64,000 bases of DNA from Litorimonas sp964425355 (GCA_964425355.1 CAYRMO010000004.1:1-64000); one strand, 5' to 3'; numbered from the stretch's first letter, positions 1 through 8,552 are shown. Notes: generated by a model from the letters alone, not told the origin. Program-made: numbers and translations.

Positions 1-60
1 TTTGGTGTGGCCTTGGCCTTGATTGCGGTAAATATGGTGCGGATCACCCTATCGATTTAG
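1..60 (+). CDS. 3' end of an unidentified gene (hydrophobic C-terminus), cut by window edge
   Basis: The first frame is open from the edge to a TAG at 58-60 and would encode 19 residues that are almost all hydrophobic, ending VNMVRITLSI. Third codon positions are mostly G or C, which suits coding sequence here. It would be the last membrane segment of a protein whose body lies outside the window, converging on the protease gene. A second frame is open to about position 116 but overlaps the protease gene. Family not recognised. Confidence 0.35.
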   Translation, partial: FGVALALIAVNMVRITLSI

Positions 61-68
61 GGTCGATT

Positions 69-629
69 CTAGAGACGCAACATGAGCGCATCAGGCGTCG
101 CACGGACTTCTTGTAATTGCCCGAGCCATGTCATGCCTAAAAGAGAGATTTCAAGACCATCTTTCAAGACAACGCCTTCGACATTCCTAAGGGTAATGCC
201 TCCAAGGGCGACACTATCCAACTTTACGGCTGCAGCATAATTTGTTCCACCAGCCGTAGAAACGGGAACGTTATATTGTAAGCGGTTTATATCAACGCCT
301 GCTTTACGTGCATCTGCCAGAGTCAATGCGACGGTCGATGCACCGGTGTCGACGAGGAATTTCACATAACCAGAATTGACTCGTCCCGTTGTTTGAAATT
401 GGCCTGAACGTCTGTCTTTTGGGATGGATACGACTGAGGCGGATTTATTGGTATTTACATTGGTGCGCGGGCGACTTGAAGTTTGAGGATTTGTCGGTTG
501 AGTCCGGTTTTCTGCAATCGCATCAACTTTATCAATGATCTGTTGGTCAGACCTGCTGTTTAGGTATAAAACACCAGCGGCGCAGATCGCGGTAATTGAA
601 ACGGCATTTATTACGGTTTTGCTCAGCAT
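69..629 (-). CDS. Membrane-anchored or secreted retropepsin-like aspartic protease (clan AA, TIGR02281 type)
   Basis: The protein has 186 residues. It opens with a hydrophobic segment (about residues 5-24) that is either an uncleaved signal anchor or a signal peptide, then a polar Thr/Asn/Ser-rich linker to about residue 75. The C-terminal ~110 residues hold the single-copy retropepsin fold: FLVDTGAS carries the catalytic Asp-Thr-Gly, and the final LLGMTWL matches the hydrophobic-hydrophobic-Gly motif that closes the active site. Members of this bacterial family act as dimers; their substrates are mostly unknown. The gene stands alone, diverging from cobT across a ~105 bp spacer. Family call is firm; the start at MLSKTV is the only good one before the hydrophobic segment. 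Confidence 0.82.
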   Translation of the reverse strand: MLSKTVINAVSITAICAAGVLYLNSRSDQQIIDKVDAIAENRTQPTNPQTSSRPRTNVNTNKSASVVSIPKDRRSGQFQTTGRVNSGYVKFLVDTGASTVALTLADARKAGVDINRLQYNVPVSTAGGTNYAAAVKLDSVALGGITLRNVEGVVLKDGLEISLLGMTWLGQLQEVRATPDALMLRL

Positions 630-734
630 AGAATTGCGTATAGATCAAAATATTTGAAAAGACTTTAAGACTTTGCCGTCATAGAAGGATAATGCGAAAC
701 ATAGTTAATAAAGTGATTCCGAAAGTACCTTGTC

Positions 735-1718
735 ATGGAAAACACAACTGAGGACGCTAATCCGTTTGATGACATAGTTGATTTGGTAGAGAAATTGACC
801 AAATCAGACTTGTCGGCTGAGGCCTCTCTGTCAGACGTTTTTAACTCTTTAGGTAGGGGGTTGCGCCCCTTGGGGGATTTAGAGCAGCCCCTAGGGACGT
901 TGGCGAATATACAAGGCGAAGAATTACCAAAGCTCTCCAGACCCTTAATAGCTGTTTTTGCGGGTACGCATGGTGTGGCGAACCAATTAAGTGATCAGGA
1001 TTTTGTCGAGACATCTAAGTCGCGTGTGGCAAGCTTAACTGACGGGAATGCCGCTGTTCGGGGGATGTCTGCTGAAATAGGCGCAGCCTTTAAAGTTTAT
1101 GAGATGGGTATTGAATATCCGAGTGTGGATTTTACGCAGGAGCCAAGCCTAAGTGAACGAGACTGTGCAGCTGCAATAGCCTTTGGGATGGAAGTCGTTG
1201 CAGAGGGAGCGGATGTCATTATTCTTGGCAATGCGGGGCTAGGCGCCGCAACGGCGGCTGCAGCTATTGCTATGTCGCTTTATGGTGGGGCGGCAAATTA
1301 TTGGGCGGGTGGGTTGAACGCCAAAACCCGCATTAAAGCCGTCGAGAAGGCCGTGGGGTTATATAGCGGCGTGTCGCGGCAACCTTTGGAAGCGTTACGC
1401 GTGTTTGGTGGCCGTGATATTGCGGGCATGGTCGGGGCAATTTTGGCAGCGGGTCATCAGCGTATTCCAATTCTATTGGACGGGTATGTAAGCTGTACTG
1501 CAGCGGCGGTTTTACATGCGATAGATCCCAAGTCTATTGCGCATTGTCTTGCCACGCATTGTTCTGCAGAACCGGCGCATGATGCGTTATTATCGCGTCT
1601 GCAGCTCGCGCCAATACTCGATCTTGGAATCAATATTGGGGACGGAACGGGTGGGGCCTTTGCGTTGACTGTCTTACAAGCAGCAACCGCTGGGCTGAAA
1701 ACCCTGAAAGCGACATAA
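735..1718 (+). CDS. CobT-like nicotinate-nucleotide:dimethylbenzimidazole phosphoribosyltransferase family protein
   Basis: The protein has 327 residues and aligns by eye with CobT: LSRPLIAVFAGTHGVA near residue 70, ILGNAGLGAATAAAA near 163, PILLDGYVS near 245, and the C-terminal INIGDGTGGAFAL near 299. CobT makes alpha-ribazole phosphate for the lower ligand of cobalamin. Two things are odd. The catalytic loop, usually GEGTG or GEGSG, reads GDGTG, so the expected catalytic Glu is Asp. No other cobalamin gene is in the window. It is followed after only 2 bp by the amino-acid dehydrogenase gene, so the two are probably cotranscribed. The family is clear; activity on dimethylbenzimidazole is less sure. 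Confidence 0.72.
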   Translation: MENTTEDANPFDDIVDLVEKLTKSDLSAEASLSDVFNSLGRGLRPLGDLEQPLGTLANIQGEELPKLSRPLIAVFAGTHGVANQLSDQDFVETSKSRVASLTDGNAAVRGMSAEIGAAFKVYEMGIEYPSVDFTQEPSLSERDCAAAIAFGMEVVAEGADVIILGNAGLGAATAAAAIAMSLYGGAANYWAGGLNAKTRIKAVEKAVGLYSGVSRQPLEALRVFGGRDIAGMVGAILAAGHQRIPILLDGYVSCTAAAVLHAIDPKSIAHCLATHCSAEPAHDALLSRLQLAPILDLGINIGDGTGGAFALTVLQAATAGLKTLKAT

Positions 1719-1720
1719 CG

Positions 1721-2761
1721 ATGTTCGATCATCCGGATTTCGACGCTCATGAGGGTGTACACATATTCTCTGATGCTGATTCTGGGCTTCAGGCCATTAT
1801 TGCCGTGCACAACACGCTTAGAGGTCCTGGCTGCGGTGGTACCCGCTTTTGGCGTTACTCTGAAACAGCCGATGCGTTAGCTGACGCATTAAGATTATCA
1901 AAAGCGATGAGTTACAAAAATGCTATGGCTGATCTCGATATCGGCGGCGGTAAAGGGGTGATTATTAAACCAAAAGGTGAGTTTGATCGCGCTAAGATTT
2001 TTGCGGCATATGGACGAGCAATAGATTCTATTTGTGGTCGTTACATTACGGCAGAAGATGTCGGTGTAAGCCCAGAAGACATGGCTGTTATAAAATCGCA
2101 AACCAATTTTGTTGCAGGCCTCGAAACGGGCCCAGCGGCATCAGGAGATCCGTCGCCCGTCACTGCAGAGGGCGTATTCCGTGGAATAAAAGTAGCCGTC
2201 AAACACAGATTAGGCAAAGAAAAGCTAAACGGGTTGCGTGTCGCCGTGCAAGGTATTGGTCATGTCGGCTATAGTTTGTGCGAACATTTATATGAAGCCG
2301 GTTGTGAGCTTATCGTTGCCGACATAAATCAAGAAGCTCTTAAACAGGCCCAGTCGGATTTGGGTGCAGAAATTGTGTCCACAGAACTTATCCATATGCA
2401 GGATGTTGATATTTATGCCCCTTGTGCGCTTGGTGGAGCCATATCGAAGTCGACATTGCCAGATATCCAAGCATCTATCATTGCGGGAGCTGCGAATAAT
2501 CAGCTTGCAACGCCAGAAATGGGCGAGGCGTGTCGATTGACAGGCATATTATACGCCCCTGATTATGTGATTAATGCGGGGGGCATTATCAATGTCGCTG
2601 CCGAGGTCAGTGGCACATATGATCCGCAATGGGTTAAAGAAAAATTGGATGTTTTGGAGAAAACTCTAGATAAGATCTTTTTGGAGGCGTCTAAAACGTC
2701 AAATTCAACCGATATAATCGCCGATAATATGGCGCGTCTCAGATTGGGTCTTAGGAATTAG
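1721..2761 (+). CDS. Glu/Leu/Phe/Val dehydrogenase family protein, probably leucine (branched-chain) dehydrogenase
   Basis: The protein has 346 residues, the typical length of leucine and phenylalanine dehydrogenases and shorter than glutamate dehydrogenases. The N-terminal catalytic domain shows GPGCGGTRFW, then ALRLSKAMSYKNAMADLDIGGGK with the substrate-binding and catalytic lysines. The C-terminal NAD domain shows the dinucleotide motif VAVQGIGHVGYSL near residue 173, and YVINAGGIINVA near 282. The enzyme would oxidatively deaminate a branched-chain or aromatic amino acid with NAD, or run in reverse. It follows the cobT-like gene by 2 bp. Preference between Leu and Phe cannot be read from the sequence alone. 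Confidence 0.85.
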   Translation: MFDHPDFDAHEGVHIFSDADSGLQAIIAVHNTLRGPGCGGTRFWRYSETADALADALRLSKAMSYKNAMADLDIGGGKGVIIKPKGEFDRAKIFAAYGRAIDSICGRYITAEDVGVSPEDMAVIKSQTNFVAGLETGPAASGDPSPVTAEGVFRGIKVAVKHRLGKEKLNGLRVAVQGIGHVGYSLCEHLYEAGCELIVADINQEALKQAQSDLGAEIVSTELIHMQDVDIYAPCALGGAISKSTLPDIQASIIAGAANNQLATPEMGEACRLTGILYAPDYVINAGGIINVAAEVSGTYDPQWVKEKLDVLEKTLDKIFLEASKTSNSTDIIADNMARLRLGLRN

Positions 2762-3112
2762 GCATAAATCCAATAATTTCAGATTATCCTCGTGCACGCA
2801 TCCTATCGTTTTATAAAATTGATCTATTGATCTTAGGGGCGCTTGCGAGCCTTTGGTGTCGGGCGTGGGTCCCAGTTTAGACGTATAAAAGAGGGTCGAC
2901 TTTAGGATTATAAAATGTCATTTGGCTGTCACATTACGTAACATCGAGTGAATCCATCAAGGAATTCATTGTGTTACAGGAGTTATCGAAATTGGGGCGT
3001 AAGGGAGAGAGTGAGGCAGTGTCTTTACAGATAGGGTTAACGTCCTATTGACACTCCTTTGGTTAAAACACGTTTTTACTCTGGTAGAGGCGTGATTGAG
3101 CGAGATTGATGT
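2762..3112 (+). other. 351-bp intergenic region upstream of the sphingolipid operon
   Basis: No convincing gene is seen on either strand; a 76-codon minus-strand frame overlaps the 5' end of the acyl-ACP synthetase gene and is rejected. The region presumably holds the promoter of the aasR-acpR-spt operon. A TTGACA hexamer lies at 3048-3053, but no good -10 sits at 16-18 bp, so no promoter is claimed. Confidence 0.5.
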
Positions 3113-4882
3113 ATGAGCGAAACCGAGATTATCGAGGTTCTGCCCACAAAAAGAGGAATTCCTCTTAGGCATGCTGATTTTGAAACCCTTTGCCAAGCAT
3201 TGGATTATGCCGCTGACGGGCAGACGGGCTTTTCTTATTTTGATGGCAAGGGACGCCCTAAATCAACCCTGTCATATTCCGAGCTTCACGACCGCGCGAC
3301 TGAGATGGCAAAGCGATTGGTCCCGTTCGCGGCAAAAAATGCCCGGATAGGGATTGCTGCGGTTTCTACACCAGATTTCGCTGTAATGTTCTTTGCGTGC
3401 CAATATGCGGGCCTTGTTGCGGCACCAGTACCACTACCCGTTACATTGGGTGGGCGAAGTTCATATGAACGTCAATTGCAACGCATGGCGGATACAGGCG
3501 ATTTTCATGCGCTTTTCTGTCCTGAGTCGATGGAAGATATTATGCGCTCGGCGCTCAATGATCAGGCCATCCCTGTGATGACATTTGAAGCGGTCGGCGA
3601 GCTTCCAAAAGGGGATAAACTTCGACCCTTTGAAGCGGATGATCTCTGTTATATCCAATATTCATCTGGGTCTTCTTCTTCACCAAAGGGGATTATAGGA
3701 ACGCAAAAATCGGTTTGTGCAAATTGTCACGCCATTACCAAATATGGCTTGGCCGTAAATGAGACGGACCGTGCAACGTCCTGGTTGCCGCTATATCATG
3801 ATATGGGGCTGATAGGCTTTATGCTGGCGCCAATGACCTCACAATTATCTGTGGATTACATCGACCCCCAGGACTTTACCCGAAGGCCTATAACGTGGTT
3901 GCAACTTATTTCAGATCACAAAGGGACACTTTCATACTCTCCAACATTTGGATATGAATTATGCGTTCGCCGCTGGCGTGATGATCGGGAACTAGATCTT
4001 TCGCGCTGGCGCGCCGCAGGTATTGGCGGCGACATGGTGCGCCCGGAACCTTTGACTGATTTTCAAAACCTTTTTGGATCGATGGGCTTTTCGCAAGGGG
4101 CCTTTACCCCGTCTTATGGTCTTGCAGAAACAACTTTGGCCGCAACCTTTGCACCGCTCGGCCAAGGACTGAAAACGCACACAATTGACATGGATCGTTA
4201 TGCGCGCACATCTGAGGCTATTGAGGCGACAGACATAACGCCCGAAGAAAACCAACGTACATTTGTTGCCTGTGGGTGTGTTCTTCCGGATCACGAAATC
4301 GAAATCCGAGATTTCGATGGTGTTGTATTGGATGAATTGCAAGTTGGTCGCGTTTGCCTTAGGGGACCTTCCGTGTCGCCGGGTTATTTTAGAAATTCAC
4401 AAGCGACCGAAGCGGCGTTTTCAAAAGATGGATGGCTGGATACAGGAGACGCTGGATATTGGCATGAAGGGCAGCTTGTGGTTACAGGTCGGTATAAAGA
4501 CTTGATCTTATGGCATGGACGAAATATTTGGCCTCAAGATATAGAATGGGCCGCTCAAGCTGCGGCGCCCCATAGATGTGGTCGAGCTTGTGCATTTGCG
4601 ATTGGCGGAGCAGGCGACGAAAAAGATATCATGCTATTACTTGAATGTCGTACACGTGACCCGAAATTATTGGACGAAATTTACGCCGCTGTAACGGCTG
4701 CCATTCGTCTAGAAGTGGGCGTGCCTGTTCGTCTTATGTTGGTGCCGAAATCAACTATGATTGTAACGAGTTCAGGAAAGTTATCTCGTGCGCGTGTCCG
4801 GGAAAAATTCCAAAATGGCGCAATCATCGATTTACAGGCCGAAGACAGATTGCAGCTTGTTGCCGAAGCTTCGAAAAAATAG
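3113..4882 (+). CDS. aasR: Fatty acyl-AMP ligase / acyl-ACP synthetase of sphingolipid synthesis (AasR-like)
   Basis: The protein has 589 residues and is an adenylate-forming enzyme of the fatty acyl-AMP ligase type. The P-loop-like motif YSSGSSSSPKG is at about residues 183-193, LPLYHDMGLIG near 225, SYGLAETTLA near 340 and DTGDAGYWHEGQLVVTGR near 443. The protein would adenylate a fatty acid and load it on the ACP encoded directly downstream. In Caulobacter the corresponding gene (aasR, CC_1165, from memory) is needed for ceramide synthesis with a dedicated ACP. Here it heads the operon aasR-acpR-spt; the ACP gene follows after 70 bp. The Caulobacter reductase gene that lies between aasR and the ACP gene is absent. 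The role rests on motif plus context. Confidence 0.85.
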   Translation: MSETEIIEVLPTKRGIPLRHADFETLCQALDYAADGQTGFSYFDGKGRPKSTLSYSELHDRATEMAKRLVPFAAKNARIGIAAVSTPDFAVMFFACQYAGLVAAPVPLPVTLGGRSSYERQLQRMADTGDFHALFCPESMEDIMRSALNDQAIPVMTFEAVGELPKGDKLRPFEADDLCYIQYSSGSSSSPKGIIGTQKSVCANCHAITKYGLAVNETDRATSWLPLYHDMGLIGFMLAPMTSQLSVDYIDPQDFTRRPITWLQLISDHKGTLSYSPTFGYELCVRRWRDDRELDLSRWRAAGIGGDMVRPEPLTDFQNLFGSMGFSQGAFTPSYGLAETTLAATFAPLGQGLKTHTIDMDRYARTSEAIEATDITPEENQRTFVACGCVLPDHEIEIRDFDGVVLDELQVGRVCLRGPSVSPGYFRNSQATEAAFSKDGWLDTGDAGYWHEGQLVVTGRYKDLILWHGRNIWPQDIEWAAQAAAPHRCGRACAFAIGGAGDEKDIMLLLECRTRDPKLLDEIYAAVTAAIRLEVGVPVRLMLVPKSTMIVTSSGKLSRARVREKFQNGAIIDLQAEDRLQLVAEASKK

Positions 4883-4952
4883 AGCAGTCTGGCTGCTTTA
4901 CCTAAGGGACGGTCTTTGATAGCCACGGCGAAATTTTAATGGGATCATATTG

Positions 4953-5201
4953 ATGTCAGTGCCGACCGAGTCAGATATATACGCAAAGATATGTGAGCTC
5001 TTGGAGCCATATAATCCTAAAAAGCTACCTATTGAGCGATCTTCTGGGATCATGTCAGACCTTGAAGTTGATTCTGTTGCCGTATTTGACTTCATCATGG
5101 AGCTTGAAGATTTTTACGATATTTCTATTCCTATGGAGATGGTGTCTGACATCAAAACTGTTGGAGAGCTTTCTATCGCGGTGAAAGGATTGATCTCATA
5201 A
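4953..5201 (+). CDS. acpR: Dedicated acyl carrier protein for sphingoid base synthesis (AcpR-like)
   Basis: The protein has 82 residues, small and acidic. The 4'-phosphopantetheine site is Ser41 in SDLEVDSVAVFDF, which departs from the DSL of the housekeeping ACP, as expected for a specialised carrier. The ATG at 4953 is chosen over a TTG one codon upstream. The stop codon overlaps the ATG of the serine palmitoyltransferase gene by one base (TAATG), so the two are translationally coupled. The ACP would receive the acyl chain from the synthetase encoded upstream and present it to the palmitoyltransferase. The pairing is known in Caulobacter; the call here is by homology and position. Confidence 0.88.
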   Translation: MSVPTESDIYAKICELLEPYNPKKLPIERSSGIMSDLEVDSVAVFDFIMELEDFYDISIPMEMVSDIKTVGELSIAVKGLIS

Positions 5202-6433
5202 TGGTCGGGATTTTTGACAAATACGCGCCATTGCAAACGCGCATAGATATGATGATGAAAATCGGGGCAGATGCTCTAGGTGTTCGCTTCGATGACATTT
5301 TGTCAGCGACAAGAGGGCGTATTGGAAATCGAGAAATATTATTGGCGGGAACGAATAACTATCTTGGATTGACCTTTGACGAAGACTGCCGGGAGGCCGC
5401 TAAAAAGGCAATTGATGAGCACGGGACTGGTACAACAGGATCGCGTGTGGCGAATGGCACCTATGCCGAACACACAGATCTCGAAAAAGCATTAGCAAAG
5501 CATTTTAATATGCCGTCCTGCATTGTTTTTACCACAGGATATCAAACAAATTTGTCGGCCATTTCGGGATTGACGGGTGATAATGACGTTATTTTTATGG
5601 ATGCGGATGCACATGCCTGCATTATTGACGGGTCACGCCTAACCAATGCCTCCACCATCCGGTTCCGCCATAATAACCCTGAGGATCTAGATAAAAGATT
5701 ACGCCGACAAGGAGAAATTGAAGGCGGGAATGCACTGGTTGTTATTGAAGGCATGTATTCAATGTTTGGTGATATCGCGCCCATTGATGAATTCCTTGAT
5801 GTTACCCATCAACATGGCGGTTATCTTTTTATTGACGAAGCGCATAGCTATGGCGTTTTTGGGCCAACCGGGTGCGGGATTGCAGAAGAGCAAGGTGTCT
5901 TAGACAAAGTTGATTTTATTTCGGGTACATTTTCTAAATCTCTTGCGTCAGTAGGCGGGTTTTGCGTTTCGAAACATCCTGAATTTGAGGTCACCAGAAA
6001 GGTGATGCGTCCCTATATGTTCACGGCTTCGGCTACACCTTCGAATATTTGTGCGGCCCGTGTGGCTGTTGAAAAGGTAAAAACCGGCGGGCACTTAAGG
6101 GAAAATCTAAAGGCACGCGCTCAACAGTTACATTCAGGTCTAACGGATTTAGGGTTTGAACTTTGTGCGGACCCAAGCCCCGTAATAGCCGTACGCAGAC
6201 CCAATGAAGGTTTAGCTGCGATGGAATGGAACTGGCTCATGGAAAACGGCGTTTATGTAAACTTAGCTGTTCCGCCTGGAACCCCTCAAAGCTCATCTCT
6301 CTTACGCATTTCATTGTCAGCCGCTCACACGACGGAGGATGTAAATATCTTGATCGAGACATTTGGTCGGATGAAGTCGTCTCAATCAGAAATCATGGCT
6401 GGAATGATGACGAAATTACAGGCCGCCGAATAA
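5201..6433 (+). CDS. spt: Serine palmitoyltransferase (PLP-dependent alpha-oxoamine synthase)
   Basis: The protein has 410 residues and fits the alpha-oxoamine synthase family: GTGTTGSRVANGTY near residues 75-88, DEAHSYGVFG at 212-221 with the PLP-contacting Asp and His, and the Schiff-base lysine Lys246 in GTFSKSLAS. The family includes KBL, BioF, HemA and SPT. The adjacent ACP and acyl-ACP synthetase genes and the sphingolipid genes beyond point to SPT, which condenses serine with an acyl thioester to 3-ketosphinganine. Bacterial SPTs are soluble homodimers and no membrane segment is seen. Its stop is only 3 bp from the stop of the convergent small membrane gene. Confidence 0.9.
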   Translation: MVGIFDKYAPLQTRIDMMMKIGADALGVRFDDILSATRGRIGNREILLAGTNNYLGLTFDEDCREAAKKAIDEHGTGTTGSRVANGTYAEHTDLEKALAKHFNMPSCIVFTTGYQTNLSAISGLTGDNDVIFMDADAHACIIDGSRLTNASTIRFRHNNPEDLDKRLRRQGEIEGGNALVVIEGMYSMFGDIAPIDEFLDVTHQHGGYLFIDEAHSYGVFGPTGCGIAEEQGVLDKVDFISGTFSKSLASVGGFCVSKHPEFEVTRKVMRPYMFTASATPSNICAARVAVEKVKTGGHLRENLKARAQQLHSGLTDLGFELCADPSPVIAVRRPNEGLAAMEWNWLMENGVYVNLAVPPGTPQSSSLLRISLSAAHTTEDVNILIETFGRMKSSQSEIMAGMMTKLQAAE

Positions 6434-6436
6434 GAC

Positions 6437-6637
6437 TTATTCATTAAACTCTGAACGCATTTGAAGATAGAGCGCAAATAAGGCGCATGGAATCATCAAA
6501 ACGAATGTAACGACGAGAACGATATCGGTTTTTCCGCTCAAGCTGGATGTTTGTCCAGCGAACCAACTTCCAACCAGTAAAATGACAATTAACATTGTCA
6601 AAGATATGTGGACCGCATTGTTTACGATGAAACGCAT
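6437..6637 (-). CDS. Small two-helix membrane protein, function unknown
   Basis: The 66-residue product has two predicted membrane segments (about residues 10-27 and 36-57), a short polar loop (AGQTSSLSGKTD) and a charged C-terminus. It is the last gene of the minus-strand operon after the TAM41-like gene (99 bp gap) and converges on spt; the two stop codons lie in one short palindrome (GAATAA-GAC-TTATTC). I do not recognise the family. Its place suggests a part in membrane sphingolipid metabolism. Eukaryotic SPT has tiny membrane subunits, but no similarity to these is claimed. Confidence 0.65.
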   Translation of the reverse strand: MRFIVNNAVHISLTMLIVILLVGSWFAGQTSSLSGKTDIVLVVTFVLMIPCALFALYLQMRSEFNE

Positions 6638-6736
6638 TTCAGCCTCCCGGTGCGCCCCGGATGCCTCTTAGGTATGGCCAATTAGGTAAAGATTCAATAA
6701 AGCAGGCGGTCGCATATGGGCAAATTCATGATCAAA

Positions 6737-7651
6737 TTAGCGAAATGCGCCCTTTTTCCACAATTTGAAGAATAGAATCGGAGAAAAAAGCACCGGGTGA
6801 CGTCTTTGCAAATCAGTTGCTTCCAGTTTTACCCCTGAGTGATTCTCTACTTTTCGGGCAATATAGTCCAGCCCGCCGTCAAATGTTGCCGCACTGAATA
6901 ATACTCGTAGGGCATTCGCGGGTTTTCCAAAACACCGTCTCAAAAACCATCGAAGTTTCGTAGGTTTTAAATTTTTTTCCGGAAGTTTGAAGGTCCCGTC
7001 AGGATCTGCTTCGCCGTATAAGGCGTCCATAATGGACTCATATCTATCCTGATATCTGAGAACAATTTCTTCGCTTCGTTTTGTGGAACTCTCAGGTCGT
7101 AATTCGGTCCGGTAACTCTCAAAAAAACCGCGTCCCCAGAATTCAGACGCGGATGCTTTTCCATTGAAAAGGGGGGTTGTTTCAGACGCCATTCTTTTGA
7201 CCGCGTTTAAACGGGCGTGCCAAACGCGAGAGAGTGCAGATTCGCTTTTGGACCAAAGGACAGCACAAGGCTGCGAGAACCGACCCCAGATTTGTGATAA
7301 AAAGGCTCGATTTGAGCATCGCTTTTCAAACTCCCCCAGGGTGATAATTGAATATTTACACGTGCTGATCAATCCCGTGTCATCTGGTTGTTCAAGGTAG
7401 TAAACGGCTGGTGGCAAGAGACGATTTATGAGTGCGCGCGGACGAAATCCATGTGTTTTCCGATAGCTGTCAACCAGAACATAAAAGTCCAACATTTTTT
7501 CTGGATTATCCAGTTCTCGCATAGAGCTACCGTAATAAATAATCGCTTCGACCCTATCGGCATGGCGCGTCTGGATGCGAGACAGCACACCTTGAACCCG
7601 GTCAGGGGGATCAAGAGTCTCGGACTTTATGATATCAAGCAGAGTCGGCAT
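6737..7651 (-). CDS. TAM41/Mmp37-like lipid cytidylyltransferase
   Basis: The protein has 304 residues. The N-terminal third matches the TAM41 type of nucleotidyltransferase fold: IIYYGSSM (Gly41-Ser42) followed by MLDFYVLVD (Asp55), the pattern seen in mitochondrial TAM41 CDP-diacylglycerol synthases. Further on, STCKYSIITLGEFEKR and WGRFSQPCAVLW resemble the KYG-I and GR-KP motifs of the same family. TAM41 makes CDP-diacylglycerol from CTP and phosphatidate. Directly upstream (1-bp gap) is a lipid kinase of the ceramide-kinase type, so the substrate here may be ceramide-1-phosphate; that is inference. Caulobacter has a neighbouring gene set (cpgABC) for ceramide phosphoglycerate; which cpg gene this matches I cannot say. 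Confidence 0.7.
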   Translation of the reverse strand: MPTLLDIIKSETLDPPDRVQGVLSRIQTRHADRVEAIIYYGSSMRELDNPEKMLDFYVLVDSYRKTHGFRPRALINRLLPPAVYYLEQPDDTGLISTCKYSIITLGEFEKRCSNRAFLSQIWGRFSQPCAVLWSKSESALSRVWHARLNAVKRMASETTPLFNGKASASEFWGRGFFESYRTELRPESSTKRSEEIVLRYQDRYESIMDALYGEADPDGTFKLPEKNLKPTKLRWFLRRCFGKPANALRVLFSAATFDGGLDYIARKVENHSGVKLEATDLQRRHPVLFSPILFFKLWKKGAFR

Positions 7652-7652
7652 A

Positions 7653-8552
7653 TTAACTTAAAAACGTAACGGGTTTGGATAAAGTGACGTTAAACCGTCC
7701 AGATGGAAAGTTCAAAAATTCTCCGTCTAGAACAACGGGTCCGGTATAATTAATTCTCAGTTGATTGTGGCATGAGGAAAATAACCCATCATTACTCCGG
7801 TCTTTGTGTTTTCGACCCATCCATAGCCCGATAATATTTCGTCCCAATTTGCGATAACTTGCATCTGCATATGTAAATCTAAGCGGTGCATTTTGCGGTC
7901 CCCAAAAAGGATCCAATCCTAGTAGTAAACTTGGTAGCGTTGTTGCAATTGTTCCTAAATGTTCACCGTCATAAATAGACTCTATTTCAATATTTGAGAG
8001 ATTCATCAAAGCTTGGTCTTTCCCTTTTACCGCTTTCGCGATTCCACCCAAAACAGCGAAAGTTCCACCTATGCCCTTACGGTGTAAGGTCCCCGTTGCA
8101 TATCGTGTTATTTGTGGAATAGCCCCCGTGGAGAATAGAAACCCAGCGTTCTTTGGTCCATTGTCTTCTGAGACTAATAATAATTGTATCGTTGAAGATT
8201 TGAGTTTGGCGTTTAAACACGCGGAAACATGGCGCTTTTTCGCTGACCGCAGGCCAATGTTTTTCGAGACTTGATTCGTCATACCACCTGGTAATATTGA
8301 GAATTTCGGGAAATTTTCGAATTTTTCATTTTGTCTTAAAAATGCAGAGACGACGCCTTGAGATGTGCCATCCCCGCCTTCGATAAAAACGTGATCTATT
8401 TTGTCTTTAATCGCGAGATCGACGGCGTCAAAAATATTATCGAAAGGATCGAGACGGACGACATGTGTAGCGAATTCAATAAGCTGTTCGAGTGTTGAGC
8501 CTTTTTTGGCAACTCTTTCAGATAGGGGGTTAACAATAAAAAGCCGCTTCAT
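7653..8552 (-). CDS. Diacylglycerol-kinase-fold lipid kinase, probable ceramide kinase (CpgB-like)
   Basis: The protein has 299 residues from the ATG at 8552; the longer reading frame runs back into lptG. The nucleotide-binding motif EGGDGTSQGV has Gly59-Gly60-Asp61-Gly62-Thr63, and LPGGMTNQVSKNIG (about 87-100) is the second conserved loop of the DAGK catalytic domain. The C-terminal half is the beta-sandwich domain of YegS-like kinases. In Caulobacter the DAGK-type CpgB phosphorylates ceramide, and this gene sits in an equivalent sphingolipid cluster. It starts 7 bp after the lptG stop and ends 1 bp before the TAM41-like gene, so the three are tightly coupled. Kinase family is firm, substrate is inferred. 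Confidence 0.8.
   Translation of the reverse strand: MKRLFIVNPLSERVAKKGSTLEQLIEFATHVVRLDPFDNIFDAVDLAIKDKIDHVFIEGGDGTSQGVVSAFLRQNEKFENFPKFSILPGGMTNQVSKNIGLRSAKKRHVSACLNAKLKSSTIQLLLVSEDNGPKNAGFLFSTGAIPQITRYATGTLHRKGIGGTFAVLGGIAKAVKGKDQALMNLSNIEIESIYDGEHLGTIATTLPSLLLGLDPFWGPQNAPLRFTYADASYRKLGRNIIGLWMGRKHKDRSNDGLFSSCHNQLRINYTGPVVLDGEFLNFPSGRFNVTLSKPVTFLS

Noticed and set aside
1457..1810. 117-codon minus-strand frame across cobT and the dehydrogenase start
   Set aside because: Lies opposite two well-supported genes; the composition is that of an antisense shadow.
3048..3053. TTGACA as -35 of the sphingolipid operon
   Set aside because: No acceptable -10 at 16-18 bp downstream.
2966..3196. 76-codon minus-strand frame upstream of the acyl-ACP synthetase gene
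   Set aside because: Overlaps the clear start of the acyl-ACP synthetase gene, with no family features or ribosome-binding site.
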